Source: Oscillospiraceae bacterium
GTDB lineage: Bacteria > Bacillota > Clostridia > Oscillospirales > Ruminococcaceae
Direction of reading: 5' to 3'
DNA: 10,339 nucleotides
NCBI GenBank assembly: GCA_018110855.1
Contig: JAGBFZ010000220.1
Coordinates: 1 to 10,339 of the forward strand
The notes below the pieces were generated by a model. It was not told the DNA's origin and ran no database searches. It saw nothing but the letters and a program-made list of their open reading frames with translations. The translations under genes and the position numbers were made by a program. Of the stretch, positions 1 through 7,995 are shown in pieces; position 1 is the first letter of the stretch; each line of letters begins with the position of its first letter.

Positions 1-1629
1 CAGGTGTACGAGGTCACAACAGGAATGAAACCCGGGGAGCCTGTTGTGGGAACGGGAGCACCTGTGTCCGCAGTTCTCGGACCGGGAATAATATCAAATA
101 TTTTTGATGGGATCGAACGTCCCCTCAAGAAGATCGAGGAGCTTTCGGGAGCATATATTTCTCCCGGTTCAAATATCGAAAGCCTGGATACCGAGAAAAA
201 ATGGAGTGTGACTCTCAAGGTATCTGCAGGAGACGAGGTACATGGGGGAGCAGTATTTGCAGTATGTCCCGAAACGCCACTTATTGAGCATCGCTGTATG
301 ATACCTCCAAATATGAGGGGCGAGGTAACATTTGCCGCAGAAAACGGGGAATATACCATAAACGATGTGATATGCAGGATAAAGACCCCCGACGGAACCG
401 AGCATGAGCTGACAATGTGCCAGAAATGGCCCATCAAGCAGTCACGTCCCTTTGAAAAACGCCTTCCCGCAGACCGACCCCTTATAACGGGACAGCGTGT
501 CATCGACACCATTCTTCCCATTGCCAAGGGCGGCACAGCAGCCGTACCGGGCGGCTTCGGAACGGGCAAGACAATGACTCAGCATCAGCTTGCCAAGTGG
601 TGTGACGCAGATATAATCGTATATATCGGCTGCGGCGAGCGTGGAAACGAGATGACGCAGGTTCTTGAGGAATTTTCGGGACTTATCGACCCAAAGACCA
701 ACCGTCCCCTTACCGACAGAACGGTTCTTATTGCTAATACATCCAATATGCCCGTGGCAGCCCGTGAGGCGTCTATCTACACAGGCATAACAATAGCCGA
801 GTATTATCGTGATATGGGCTATCATATCGCAATAATGGCGGATTCCACATCACGATGGGCAGAAGCGCTTCGTGAAATAAGCGGCAGACTTGAGGAAATG
901 CCTGCCGAAGAGGGCTTCCCCGCATATCTTCCCTCAAGACTTTCAGAATTTTATGAGCGAGCAGGCTATGTGGAGAATCTGAACGGCAGCGAGGGCAGCG
1001 TGTCCATAATCGGAGCCGTATCTCCGCAGGGTTCGGACTTTTCAGAGCCTGTAACTCAGAATACAAAGCGATTTGTTCGCTGCTTCTGGGCGCTGGATAA
1101 ATCCCTTGCCTATGCCCGCCACTATCCCGCTATTAATTGGAATAACAGTTATTCCGAATATACCGACGATCTTAGCGAGTATTACTATAAAAATGTGGAT
1201 AAAGACTTCCTCACCTTCCGTCAGCGGATATCTTCGCTGCTTATCGAGGAAAATAAGCTCATGGAAATAGTAAAGCTTATAGGCGCAGACGTCCTTCCCG
1301 ACGATCAGAAGCTGATAATCGAGATCGCAAGAGTTATTCGAGTTGGATTTTTGCAGCAGAATGCCTACCATAAGGACGATACCTATGTTCCTCTTGATAA
1401 GCAGTTCAGAATGATGAGATCTATCCTGAAGCTGTATGACGAATGTCGCAGTGCAGTGGATAAGAGCGTCCCCATAAACCGAATCATATCCACAGGAATA
1501 TTTGAAAAGGTCATAAAAATGAAATATGATATACCCAACGACAAGCCCGAGCTGTTCCGCCGACTTGACGTTGAGATCGAGCAGACAGTGAAAAAAGCAG
1601 TCAAGGTCTGCACCGAGGAGGGAAGATAA
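1..1629 (+). CDS. atpA: V-type ATP synthase/ATPase catalytic subunit A (5' partial)
   Basis: This is the catalytic A subunit (NtpA) of the soluble V1 head, which couples ATP turnover to H+ or Na+ movement through the membrane Vo ring. The frame is open from base 1 with no start of its own; the first residues ([15 protein letters not shown]) match the family about 50 residues in, so the true start lies left of the window. In fragment numbering (542 residues), the Walker A loop GGFGTGKT is at 184-191 and GERGNE, with the catalytic Glu213, follows. [21 protein letters not shown] and the [20 protein letters not shown] block come next, then a C-terminal helical region. The long segment between the beta-barrel and the P-loop (about residues 60-150) is the insertion that separates A subunits from F-type beta. 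The stop overlaps the atpB start by one base, which indicates one operon. Family assignment is firm. Whether the coupling ion is H+ or Na+ cannot be told from this gene. Confidence 0.97.
   Translation, partial: QVYEVTTGMKPGEPVVGTGAPVSAVLGPGIISNIFDGIERPLKKIEELSGAYISPGSNIESLDTEKKWSVTLKVSAGDEVHGGAVFAVCPETPLIEHRCMIPPNMRGEVTFAAENGEYTINDVICRIKTPDGTEHELTMCQKWPIKQSRPFEKRLPADRPLITGQRVIDTILPIAKGGTAAVPGGFGTGKTMTQHQLAKWCDADIIVYIGCGERGNEMTQVLEEFSGLIDPKTNRPLTDRTVLIANTSNMPVAAREASIYTGITIAEYYRDMGYHIAIMADSTSRWAEALREISGRLEEMPAEEGFPAYLPSRLSEFYERAGYVENLNGSEGSVSIIGAVSPQGSDFSEPVTQNTKRFVRCFWALDKSLAYARHYPAINWNNSYSEYTDDLSEYYYKNVDKDFLTFRQRISSLLIEENKLMEIVKLIGADVLPDDQKLIIEIARVIRVGFLQQNAYHKDDTYVPLDKQFRMMRSILKLYDECRSAVDKSVPINRIISTGIFEKVIKMKYDIPNDKPELFRRLDVEIEQTVKKAVKVCTEEGR
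1615..1621 (+). promoter_or_regulatory. Ribosome binding site for atpB inside atpA
   Basis: GAGGAGG lies 7 bases before the ATG at 1629, inside the last codons of atpA. Together with the TAATG stop-start overlap it supports the chosen atpB start and coupled translation of A and B, which assemble as an A3B3 hexamer. Confidence 0.8.
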
Positions 1630-3026
1630 TGGCTGTTCAGTACATCGGGTTAAAGGAAATAAACGGTCCTCTTATCGCCCTTGACAACGTAACAGGCGTG
1701 TCCTATGACGAGGTTGCCGAGATAAGGCTGGACGATGGCTCCGTAAGAACGGGAAGAGTTGTTCAGATAGACGGCAGCAGAGCGATTTTGCAGGTTTTCG
1801 AGGGAACCAAGGGACTTTCCCTTCGTAATACCCGAACAAGATTTACGGGAAAGCCAATGGAAATTCCTCTTTCCGAGGAGCTTCTCGGACGAGTTTTCAG
1901 CGGCGCAGGCAGACCCATTGACGGACTTGGAGAGATATACGCCGAAAAATATGCGGATATCAACGGCAAGCCCTTAAATCCCGTTTCCCGTTCCTACCCC
2001 CGAAACTATATCAATACGGGTATTTCCTCCATTGATGCCCTGACAACGCTTATCAGAGGACAGAAGCTTCCCATATTCTCAGGCTCGGGACTTTCCCATA
2101 ACAAGCTTGCAGTGCAGATCGTCCGTCAGGCAAAAATAGCCGAGGAAAGCGGACAGGATTTCGCTGTGGTATTCGCCGCAATGGGCGTAAAGAACGATAT
2201 AGCCGACTATTTCCGCAAAAGCTTTGAGGAAAGCGGCGTTCTTCAGCGTGTTGTAATGTTTCTGAATCTCTCAAACGACCCTATCATTGAGAGAATACTC
2301 ACGCCAAAGTGCGCACTGACTGCCGCAGAATATCTTGCCTTCGAGAAGAATATGCATATCCTCGTTATTCTTACAGATATGACAAGCTATGCCGAGGCGC
2401 TTCGTGAATTTTCCTCATCAAAGGGCGAGATCCCTGCAAGAAAGGGCTTCCCGGGATATCTCTATTCCGACCTTGCTTCTTTGTATGAGAGAGCGGGTAT
2501 CGTTGAAGGCTCGGAAGGCTCCGTAACACAGATCCCTATTCTTACAATGCCCAATGACGATATTACCCACCCCATTCCCGACCTTACGGGATATATCACT
2601 GAGGGGCAGATAGTTCTTGACAGAAGTCTCGACCAGAATGGCATATATCCGCCTGTGGCAGTGCTTCCAAGCCTTTCCCGACTGATGAAGGACGGAATAG
2701 GAGAGGGCTTTACAAGAGGAGACCATTCCGATTGTGCAAATCAGCTTTTTGCGGCATATGCCAAGGTGCAGGACGCAAGAGCGCTCGCTTCAGTAATCGG
2801 CGAGGAGGAACTTTCGCCGCTGGATAAATCCTATCTCCGCTTCGGACAGCTTTTTGAAAAGCATTTTGTAAATCAGGGCTTTGATGAGAACCGCAGCATA
2901 GATGAAACGCTTGATCTCGGCTGGGCACTATTGTCCACCCTGCCCCGTTCCGCACTTGATCGTGTGGATGAAAAGCTGCTCGATAAGAAATACGACCCCG
3001 AAAAGGCGGCGCAGTTTACGCAATAA
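1629..3026 (+). CDS. atpB: V-type ATP synthase/ATPase non-catalytic subunit B
   Basis: This is the regulatory, non-catalytic B subunit (NtpB) that alternates with A in the V1 hexamer. It is full length at 465 residues, as usual for the family. The N-terminal beta-barrel (about 1-75) opens with [17 protein letters not shown]. In place of a working Walker A loop it has SGSGLSHN at residues 151-158, the degenerate form typical of B subunits, so it binds but does not turn over nucleotide. PSLSRLM, with Arg351, carries the arginine that reaches into the neighbouring A active site. [18 protein letters not shown] and [16 protein letters not shown] are family blocks. The ATG at 1629 overlaps the atpA stop and has a strong binding site. 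atpD starts 14 bases downstream. No truncation or unusual residue was seen. Confidence 0.97.
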   Translation: MAVQYIGLKEINGPLIALDNVTGVSYDEVAEIRLDDGSVRTGRVVQIDGSRAILQVFEGTKGLSLRNTRTRFTGKPMEIPLSEELLGRVFSGAGRPIDGLGEIYAEKYADINGKPLNPVSRSYPRNYINTGISSIDALTTLIRGQKLPIFSGSGLSHNKLAVQIVRQAKIAEESGQDFAVVFAAMGVKNDIADYFRKSFEESGVLQRVVMFLNLSNDPIIERILTPKCALTAAEYLAFEKNMHILVILTDMTSYAEALREFSSSKGEIPARKGFPGYLYSDLASLYERAGIVEGSEGSVTQIPILTMPNDDITHPIPDLTGYITEGQIVLDRSLDQNGIYPPVAVLPSLSRLMKDGIGEGFTRGDHSDCANQLFAAYAKVQDARALASVIGEEELSPLDKSYLRFGQLFEKHFVNQGFDENRSIDETLDLGWALLSTLPRSALDRVDEKLLDKKYDPEKAAQFTQ

Positions 3027-3032
3027 AGGAGT
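3026..3032 (+). promoter_or_regulatory. Ribosome binding site that fixes the TTG start of atpD
   Basis: AAAGGAG starts in the last base of the atpB stop codon and sits 8 bases before TTG at 3041. No in-frame ATG is close enough to use this site, so it decides the non-ATG start. Confidence 0.8.
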
Positions 3033-3040
3033 GAGATCGG

Positions 3041-3727
3041 TTGGCAGATCAAGTTTTCCCCACCAAAGGAAATCTTTTGAATGTAAAAAAGAGCCTTATG
3101 CTTGCAAAGGTGGGCTATGAACTTCTTGACCGAAAAAGAAACGTGCTGATAAGGGAGTTAATGATGATGGTTGACGCCGCAAAAGCTCTCCGCAGCTCCA
3201 TAACCGATACCTATAAAGACGCTTATGCCGCTCTGCAGCGGGCAAATATCACTATGGGACTTATAAGCAGAGTAGCCGAGGGAATGCCTGTGGAGGAGAG
3301 CGTAAGCGTGACATACCGCAGCGTAATGGGCTGCGAACTGCCAAAGGTAAGCCTTGACGTGTCCGCAAACCATCTCACCTACGGCTTTGAGAATACGGAC
3401 GGAAATGTAGATATGGCGTATATCTGCTTTAATCGTGTTAAGCAGATGACAGCCATGCTTGCCGAGGTAGATAACAGCGTGTTTCGCCTTGCAAATGCAA
3501 TAAAAAAGGCTCAGACCCGAGCAAACGCATTGAAAAATATCGTTATCCCGAAGTATGAGTCCACGGTTAAATTCATAGAAAACAGCCTTGAGGAAAAGGA
3601 AAGAGAAGAATTTTCCCGCCAGAAGGTCATCAAGGCACAGAAGGAACGGCGAAAGCTTCGTGGAAGGGCAGTCCCTTCGGAAAAATTCACTGTTCCCGAT
3701 GTTGAGCAGTTCAAAAAGGGCAGCTGA
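3041..3727 (+). CDS. atpD: V-type ATP synthase/ATPase central stalk subunit D
   Basis: Subunit D (NtpD) is the coiled-coil shaft that rotates inside the A3B3 head and passes torque to the membrane ring. The protein has 228 residues, close to the usual 200-230. The N-terminus (FPTKGNLLNVKKSLMLAKVG, then YELLDRKRNVLIREL) is the family signature. A long helix there pairs with a second long helix near the C-terminus (about residues 150-205, rich in Lys, Arg and Glu). The start is TTG, chosen because AAAGGAG lies 8 bases upstream and the encoded MADQVFPTKGN matches family N-termini; a later ATG would remove the conserved block. It is the last gene of the operon visible here. A palindromic element begins 6 bases after its stop, followed by a terminator. 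Confidence 0.95.
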   Translation: MADQVFPTKGNLLNVKKSLMLAKVGYELLDRKRNVLIRELMMMVDAAKALRSSITDTYKDAYAALQRANITMGLISRVAEGMPVEESVSVTYRSVMGCELPKVSLDVSANHLTYGFENTDGNVDMAYICFNRVKQMTAMLAEVDNSVFRLANAIKKAQTRANALKNIVIPKYESTVKFIENSLEEKEREEFSRQKVIKAQKERRKLRGRAVPSEKFTVPDVEQFKKGS

Positions 3728-3733
3728 CATATA

Positions 3734-3893
3734 ATACTAATAACCAATAACCTATGTACAAAATACGGCGGCTATAATACGCCCACTCTGCGTCAAACTC
3801 CCTTGCCGGGCGACAGCCCGCCTGCGGTCGTTTTCCTTGATTGGACGTATTCTATCCACCGTCTTTATCCATAGAACAATTGGTTATTAGTAT
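3734..3893. repeat. 160-bp near-palindromic MITE-like element
   Basis: The ends are perfect 15-base inverted repeats, ATACTAATAACCAAT at 3734-3748 and its complement at 3879-3893. Inside them, 3761-3785 matches the reverse complement of 3842-3866 at 20 of 25 positions. A central hairpin (CGGGC, loop GACA, GCCCG, 3807-3820) lies exactly at the midpoint, 3813.5, of the terminal repeats. The stretches between (about 3786-3806 and 3821-3841) do not pair. There is no plausible coding frame. Size, terminal repeats and intergenic placement fit a non-autonomous miniature inverted-repeat element or another dispersed palindromic repeat. Mobility is inferred: no convincing target-site duplication is visible and no copy number can be judged from one window. 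As RNA it would fold into a long stem-loop at the 3' end of the V-ATPase transcript. Confidence 0.7.
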
Positions 3894-3900
3894 AAATATG

Positions 3901-3931
3901 AAAAAGCGGCAGGTTGATCCTGCCGTTTTTT
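3901..3931. terminator. Bidirectional rho-independent terminator between convergent operons
   Basis: The stem CGGCAGG (3907-3913) pairs with CCTGCCG (3919-3925) around the loop TTGAT. It is followed on the + strand by six T (3926-3931) and preceded by five A (3901-3905), which become the U-run on the - strand. It therefore ends the V-ATPase operon from the left and the transglutaminase-lipoprotein operon from the right. The + strand T-run overlaps the TAA stop (3930-3932) of the opposing gene. Confidence 0.9.
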
Positions 3932-5138
3932 ATTCCACCACAAAAATCAGTATCCTATACTGCTTGTAGTAATCAATATAGCTTATCTGCCCCTTGAAAT
4001 TAAGCCCCTGAACGATCCTGTCAATGTCAGAGACACCACTTCCGTCAGGTTTAATAAGCTCTGAAATTGTCTGCAGACAAAGATTTGAGGAATCAAATTT
4101 AAGCATGAAGTATTTCTCACCTGTGTCAATGCACCTTCTGCATGAATCCTCAATGATTTTCAGAGCCTCATCATAATCATTTGCATATCTGTTTTCATAA
4201 ATGAAGTAATTCATAGTATCAGTTTCTGCATGAGGAGGGGAGCAGAAGTAATTGTTAATGCTTCGGTTATTGGTGATAATATCGTCATTGGTGAGAAAAT
4301 ACTGATAAAGGATAAGATCGGGATATTCCGTCCTGAGAGCCTCAGCAGGCTGATCCCAGCCAATATCAACATGATACCAGCTGCCTTCAAGCTTCACCAT
4401 GTTCCACATATGGTCAACGCCCGTGTAACCTGTAACGATCATATTTTCAATTCCTGCAAGGTTGCACAGATAGGAAAAAGCCTTTGCATAGCCCTCGCAA
4501 AGGGCTTTTTTATTTACAAGTGCACCATAGATGGAGTCAACATAATCACCTTCCACAGAGCTTTCCACATTAAGAACAAGATAATCGTGAAAGAATTTCA
4601 GCTTTTCATAATCGGACATATCCTCATCAAGCTGTGAAATGATCTCCATCGCCGCTTGTTCAGTAGCTCTGAGCATTTCATTAGCCTCTTCCACAGAGGT
4701 TTTGTATGAGAAATTCACAGTATAGGAGTGAGCGGTAATATCGAAATCTCCTAAAGTCCTGTTTTCCAGATAAAACAGCATCAGCTGTTCGCAGCGGACA
4801 GCTTCAAGCACCTTCACATAATCTGTCTCGCTTATTGTCAAGGGCATATGAGCATAACTGTCGAAGTTGACGATAGTATTTACTACACTGTTATAAACAT
4901 CACGCATACGATCATCATAATCAAGAGATGCATATTTGGTAACCATCTTGTCGGGAATATAGAGTCCCGATTCTGAGTAATTATCCGTTTCGGAAACAGA
5001 TGTGGTAAGCTCAGTAGAAGTACCGTCAGAAATAACAGTTATCCCTTCAGTCTCAGTGCAGCCGGAAAGAGCGGTGATCAGCAGGAAAAAAGCTGCAGCA
5101 GCGCCGATTATTCTGTTTTTATTTCTGCTGCAAAGCAT
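3930..5138 (-). CDS. Transglutaminase-like lipoprotein, fifth and most divergent of the array
   Basis: Predicted lipid-anchored surface protein of 402 residues. A lipoprotein signal peptide ends in LSGC with the lipid-bearing Cys27, followed by a short Ser/Thr-rich linker (28-58). A helical N-terminal region (about 60-190) includes YEKLKFFHDYLVLNV. The transglutaminase-like core carries Cys214 (LCEGYA), His243 (DHMWN) and Asp258 (HVDIGWDQP). A C-terminal alpha/beta region begins at NYFIYENRYA. The triad is intact, but the usual D-x-TWDDP motif has become D-x-GWDQP, so the activity or substrate may differ from its paralogues. Cys225 is the conserved extra cysteine. The ATG at 5138 has GGAGGA five bases upstream and follows the previous stop by 15 bases. 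It is last in the operon and ends at the shared terminator. The family resembles CYK3-like (COG5279) transglutaminase/protease-fold proteins, whose bacterial substrates are largely unknown. Confidence 0.88.
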   Translation of the reverse strand: MLCSRNKNRIIGAAAAFFLLITALSGCTETEGITVISDGTSTELTTSVSETDNYSESGLYIPDKMVTKYASLDYDDRMRDVYNSVVNTIVNFDSYAHMPLTISETDYVKVLEAVRCEQLMLFYLENRTLGDFDITAHSYTVNFSYKTSVEEANEMLRATEQAAMEIISQLDEDMSDYEKLKFFHDYLVLNVESSVEGDYVDSIYGALVNKKALCEGYAKAFSYLCNLAGIENMIVTGYTGVDHMWNMVKLEGSWYHVDIGWDQPAEALRTEYPDLILYQYFLTNDDIITNNRSINNYFCSPPHAETDTMNYFIYENRYANDYDEALKIIEDSCRRCIDTGEKYFMLKFDSSNLCLQTISELIKPDGSGVSDIDRIVQGLNFKGQISYIDYYKQYRILIFVVE

Positions 5139-5143
5139 AGACT

Positions 5144-5149
5144 TCCTCC
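5144..5149 (-). promoter_or_regulatory. Ribosome binding site of the fifth transglutaminase-like gene
   Basis: On the - strand GGAGGA lies five bases before the ATG at 5138, in the 15-base gap after the previous stop codon. This strong site confirms the start that gives a complete lipoprotein signal peptide. Confidence 0.75.
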
Positions 5150-5153
5150 GTAC

Positions 5154-6797
5154 TTAGTCGAGATAATCCAGGAAAATTTTAATAGTTCTTGTTTTTGAAT
5201 TTTCCTGGTGGTGAAGGGACTCGGTATTAAAAAGGTTTTTAGCGTCCTTTTTAACGCTTTCAAGAATACCGATAGCGTTATCAGCAGTGTTTCCGAAGAA
5301 CAGATCGTTAACATCTTTGAAAACATCATCATCACTGCACAATATCTGAATGGTTGATGCCTTGGCTTCTGAAGCTTTGAGGGCTTCGGAAATAATTAGC
5401 TTCTTCGCTTCAGAAACACTTGCTGCCACTAGATTATTGTAATAATAATACTGATACTTTGTACCATTTGCCTTTGGGATCTCGTAATTATAGTCATCGA
5501 CTTGCCTGAGTTCTCTGATTCGATTGTCGGTCAGACCGAAATAATCATAGCGGACATAATCAGGGGTAGAAGCCCTGTCAGGATCGTCCCAGGTAAGATC
5601 AATGTGATAATAATCATTGTCCATTTTAACAATATTCCACATATGCGGTTCGTTTGCAACACCTGTAACTATTAACGAATCAATACCCACTAGGGAGCAT
5701 AGATAGGTAAAGCTCTGAGAATATCCTTGACAAAGAGAATTTTTCTGAACAAGAGTGCCGTATATTGTATTAGGATTTTCAGACTCATTATTATAAGTGC
5801 AGTTTTTAATAATATAGTCATGTAAAAGTTTGACAATTTCGTAATCATTCATATCGGGAGTAATCATTGAAAGGATCTTGTCAGTTTCAGTGTCGACTTC
5901 ACGCTGCATAGAAACAATTTCATTTTTAGGAACCTTGTAAGTGAATGTCATATTTCTGATATAATCCGAGTTAAAGTGCTTATTATATTTAATTGTGGAA
6001 GTAATGTAGAAAAGTCTGTATTCTTCATTGTAAATAAGCTGATAAACGTCGAAAAGGTCATCAAGGCTTATCTTTTCATCAGCAGAAAATGTTATACTGT
6101 CCTCGCAGTCGAGCATAGCGGTTACAAGACGATCGTAAAGATCCTGATGCTTCCGGTCAAGAGCATAGTAGCTGTACGGGTGAGAAATGATATCTCTTCC
6201 CGTGTATTTGCTTTTTCTGCCATCAGTAAGCAAAATGTTAATATCAGAATCATCCAATCTATCTTTAACAGCTGTTGATTCCGGGAGAGTGAAAATGCTT
6301 TCATTAACAGTGGTGCTGACCTGAGGAACCGTCTCTGAAACGGTGATCTCCGCAGAAGATGAAGCTGTTGATAGTTGCAAAGAAGTCTGAGTTGGAGACG
6401 CTGTAACAGATGGAAGAGATGGAGAGGTCTGTGTCTTTTCGTAATATTCTGAAATACCTACATCAGGAACGTCCTCCAGAGCGAGAGAATTTCTTGTTTC
6501 AGAATTTGTCTCGATTTCAGACGGGACAGTTTCCGTTTCCGTATCGGTTTCGGATGATGTATCGGGAACAGTAGTGACTGTTTCGGAAACAGAAGTCTCA
6601 GCAGTTGTCACCGTATTTTCGAAGGGAGTGGTTCTCTCGGAGGTGGCATAAACTGTCAGAACGCTTCCCGTGTCCGAATAAGTGGGGAGAGTATCCGCAC
6701 CCTCAGGATATTCAATTTTATTTCCGCAGCCTCCAAGAATTAAGAGTGCAGCTGCAAATGAAATGATTCTAAAAAAATGTGATCGGTAGTTTTTCAT
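5154..6797 (-). CDS. Transglutaminase-like lipoprotein with long Ser/Thr-rich linker, fourth of the array
   Basis: Predicted lipoprotein of 547 residues, the longest of the set. The signal peptide MKNYRSHFFRIISFAAALLI ends in the lipobox LGGC (Cys24). About 150 residues follow (roughly 38-178) dominated by Ser, Thr, Glu and Val, with recurring SETV/TSSET-type units; this looks like an extended wall-spanning spacer. The N-terminal helical region contains NDYEIVKLLHDYIIKN. The core has Cys356 (LCQGYS), His385 (PHMWN) and Asp400 (HIDLTWDDP), so the triad is complete, with Cys367 as the extra conserved cysteine. A C-terminal alpha/beta region closes the protein. The start at 6797 was chosen because it gives a standard signal peptide and has GGAG 12 bases upstream. 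An in-frame ATG at 6815 adds six residues and has no binding site. The codons are more AT-rich (mostly AAA for Lys near the 3' end) than in the first two genes of the array. Confidence 0.87.
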   Translation of the reverse strand: MKNYRSHFFRIISFAAALLILGGCGNKIEYPEGADTLPTYSDTGSVLTVYATSERTTPFENTVTTAETSVSETVTTVPDTSSETDTETETVPSEIETNSETRNSLALEDVPDVGISEYYEKTQTSPSLPSVTASPTQTSLQLSTASSSAEITVSETVPQVSTTVNESIFTLPESTAVKDRLDDSDINILLTDGRKSKYTGRDIISHPYSYYALDRKHQDLYDRLVTAMLDCEDSITFSADEKISLDDLFDVYQLIYNEEYRLFYITSTIKYNKHFNSDYIRNMTFTYKVPKNEIVSMQREVDTETDKILSMITPDMNDYEIVKLLHDYIIKNCTYNNESENPNTIYGTLVQKNSLCQGYSQSFTYLCSLVGIDSLIVTGVANEPHMWNIVKMDNDYYHIDLTWDDPDRASTPDYVRYDYFGLTDNRIRELRQVDDYNYEIPKANGTKYQYYYYNNLVAASVSEAKKLIISEALKASEAKASTIQILCSDDDVFKDVNDLFFGNTADNAIGILESVKKDAKNLFNTESLHHQENSKTRTIKIFLDYLD

Positions 6798-6819
6798 TGT
6801 TGATCTGATCTCCATAGGA

Positions 6820-7995
6820 TTATTGGTATATCATGGAAATGTGAATAATAAGCTCATCATCGTTAAGATAGCGGACGTGCTTATCGCTGTTGACCTTAAA
6901 ATCAGAGTTGTTGTTCGCAAATTGTAAGACTTGCTTGATCTCCCCGCTGTCCCAGAGACGGCTCACAGCAGATTTGTAAGCTCTTTCATCGGAAAATCTG
7001 ACAGCAGCATCCTTTCTGCCAATTTGCAGAGCGTCCGCCGCAGCTTTACCTAAAAGATTCACGCCTTCTTCGGCAGAGTCAGCAAAATATCCATCCCGCT
7101 TGTAGTAATTTTCAGTGGAAGTGCAGATGGGATAAGCATAATAATTATTGCTGTCGGGAAAATGGGTAACTCCGATAATGTCGGAATCAGCGGTAAGGAA
7201 GTAGTAATATCTGATAAAATCCTCATCGTGAGGGGATAGAATGGGATCGTCCCAGGTGCAGTCTACATTGTACCACATATCCTCCAGTCTGACCATGTTC
7301 CATGCATGAGCATCGCCATCGGAATTGGTACCTGAAACAGTAAAGCAATCGATCCCGGCTTTGCTGCACAGGTAATCGAAAGCAAAGGCGTAGCCCTCAC
7401 ATTGAGCAAAGCCGTCGCAAAGCGAGCCATAGATCGTGTTTGCATATTTTGTATCCTTAGAGAATGAGCAATTTAAAACCAGATAATCGTGAAATGCTTT
7501 CAGCTTTTCATAATCCGAGGAATTAACATCAATGCTGTCTAATATCTCCCTCGTTTTTTCTTCAACAGCATTTATGAGAGGCTCACATTCTTCTCTGTCG
7601 AAACGATAGGTCAGCATAAGGGAATCGGAATCTGCAGCAGGACGATAAAACATACTTGACAGCCAGAAAATATCCTCTTCCTGATAATAAACGGAAATAT
7701 ATACCTTTCTCAGGGTATCAGGATCCACAGCTTCGGGAAAAACAGCATAGTCACGAAAATCCATGGCAGCGTCACGGATAATGTCGTAATATTCCTGTTC
7801 CTTTGGGGATAGAAGGCTGTAAATATATCTGCTGTTGTCAAAGTGAATGTCCTCATTTGCAGACAGGCTGCCCTCGGGGAAAGAGGGATCCCCATCAGAG
7901 ACGGGAGATTCCTCAACCCTTGAACAGCCTGCTGTAATGGAAAATAAGGCAGCAGCGCACAGAGCACCTAAAAAGCGAAGCCTGTTCATCTCCAT
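6820..7995 (-). CDS. Transglutaminase-like lipoprotein, third of the array
   Basis: Predicted lipoprotein of 391 residues. The signal peptide ends in SITAGC (Cys24); Thr rather than Leu at -3 is tolerated but not ideal. A short acidic linker (25-55) leads into the helical region, with SPKEQEYYDIIRDA, then YEKLKAFHDYLVLNCSF. The core holds Cys199 (QCEGYA), His230 (AHAWN) and Asp245 (NVDCTWDDP), the most canonical motifs of the set together with the second gene. Cys210 is the extra conserved cysteine. The C-terminal region begins at NYYKRDGYFA and ends in a hydrophobic strand. The ATG at 7995 overlaps the upstream stop as TAATG with no clear binding site, so translation is probably coupled. A second in-frame ATG lies at 7989 and would remove two residues without affecting the signal peptide. 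Likely exported to the outer face of the membrane; substrate unknown. Confidence 0.88.
   Translation of the reverse strand: MEMNRLRFLGALCAAALFSITAGCSRVEESPVSDGDPSFPEGSLSANEDIHFDNSRYIYSLLSPKEQEYYDIIRDAAMDFRDYAVFPEAVDPDTLRKVYISVYYQEEDIFWLSSMFYRPAADSDSLMLTYRFDREECEPLINAVEEKTREILDSIDVNSSDYEKLKAFHDYLVLNCSFSKDTKYANTIYGSLCDGFAQCEGYAFAFDYLCSKAGIDCFTVSGTNSDGDAHAWNMVRLEDMWYNVDCTWDDPILSPHDEDFIRYYYFLTADSDIIGVTHFPDSNNYYAYPICTSTENYYKRDGYFADSAEEGVNLLGKAAADALQIGRKDAAVRFSDERAYKSAVSRLWDSGEIKQVLQFANNNSDFKVNSDKHVRYLNDDELIIHISMIYQ

Noticed and set aside
550..573. Walker A loop of subunit A (GGFGTGKT rather than GPFGSGKT) as a functional anomaly
   Set aside because: The key Gly, Lys and Thr are all present, and I recall the GGFGTGKT form in clostridial A subunits, so it is not unusual.
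3158..3730. 190-codon open frame on the - strand opposite atpD
   Set aside because: It is antisense to a well-supported V-ATPase subunit and the translation resembles no family I know.
3734..3893. Palindromic element as a CRISPR repeat unit or a structured regulatory RNA such as a riboswitch
   Set aside because: There is only one unit with no spacers, and it lies downstream of a stop codon between convergent genes rather than in a leader.
3930..5138. Fifth lipoprotein gene as a pseudogene because of its diverged WDQP motif
   Set aside because: The frame is full length, has a strong ribosome binding site and lipobox, and keeps all three triad residues at the spacing of its sister copy.
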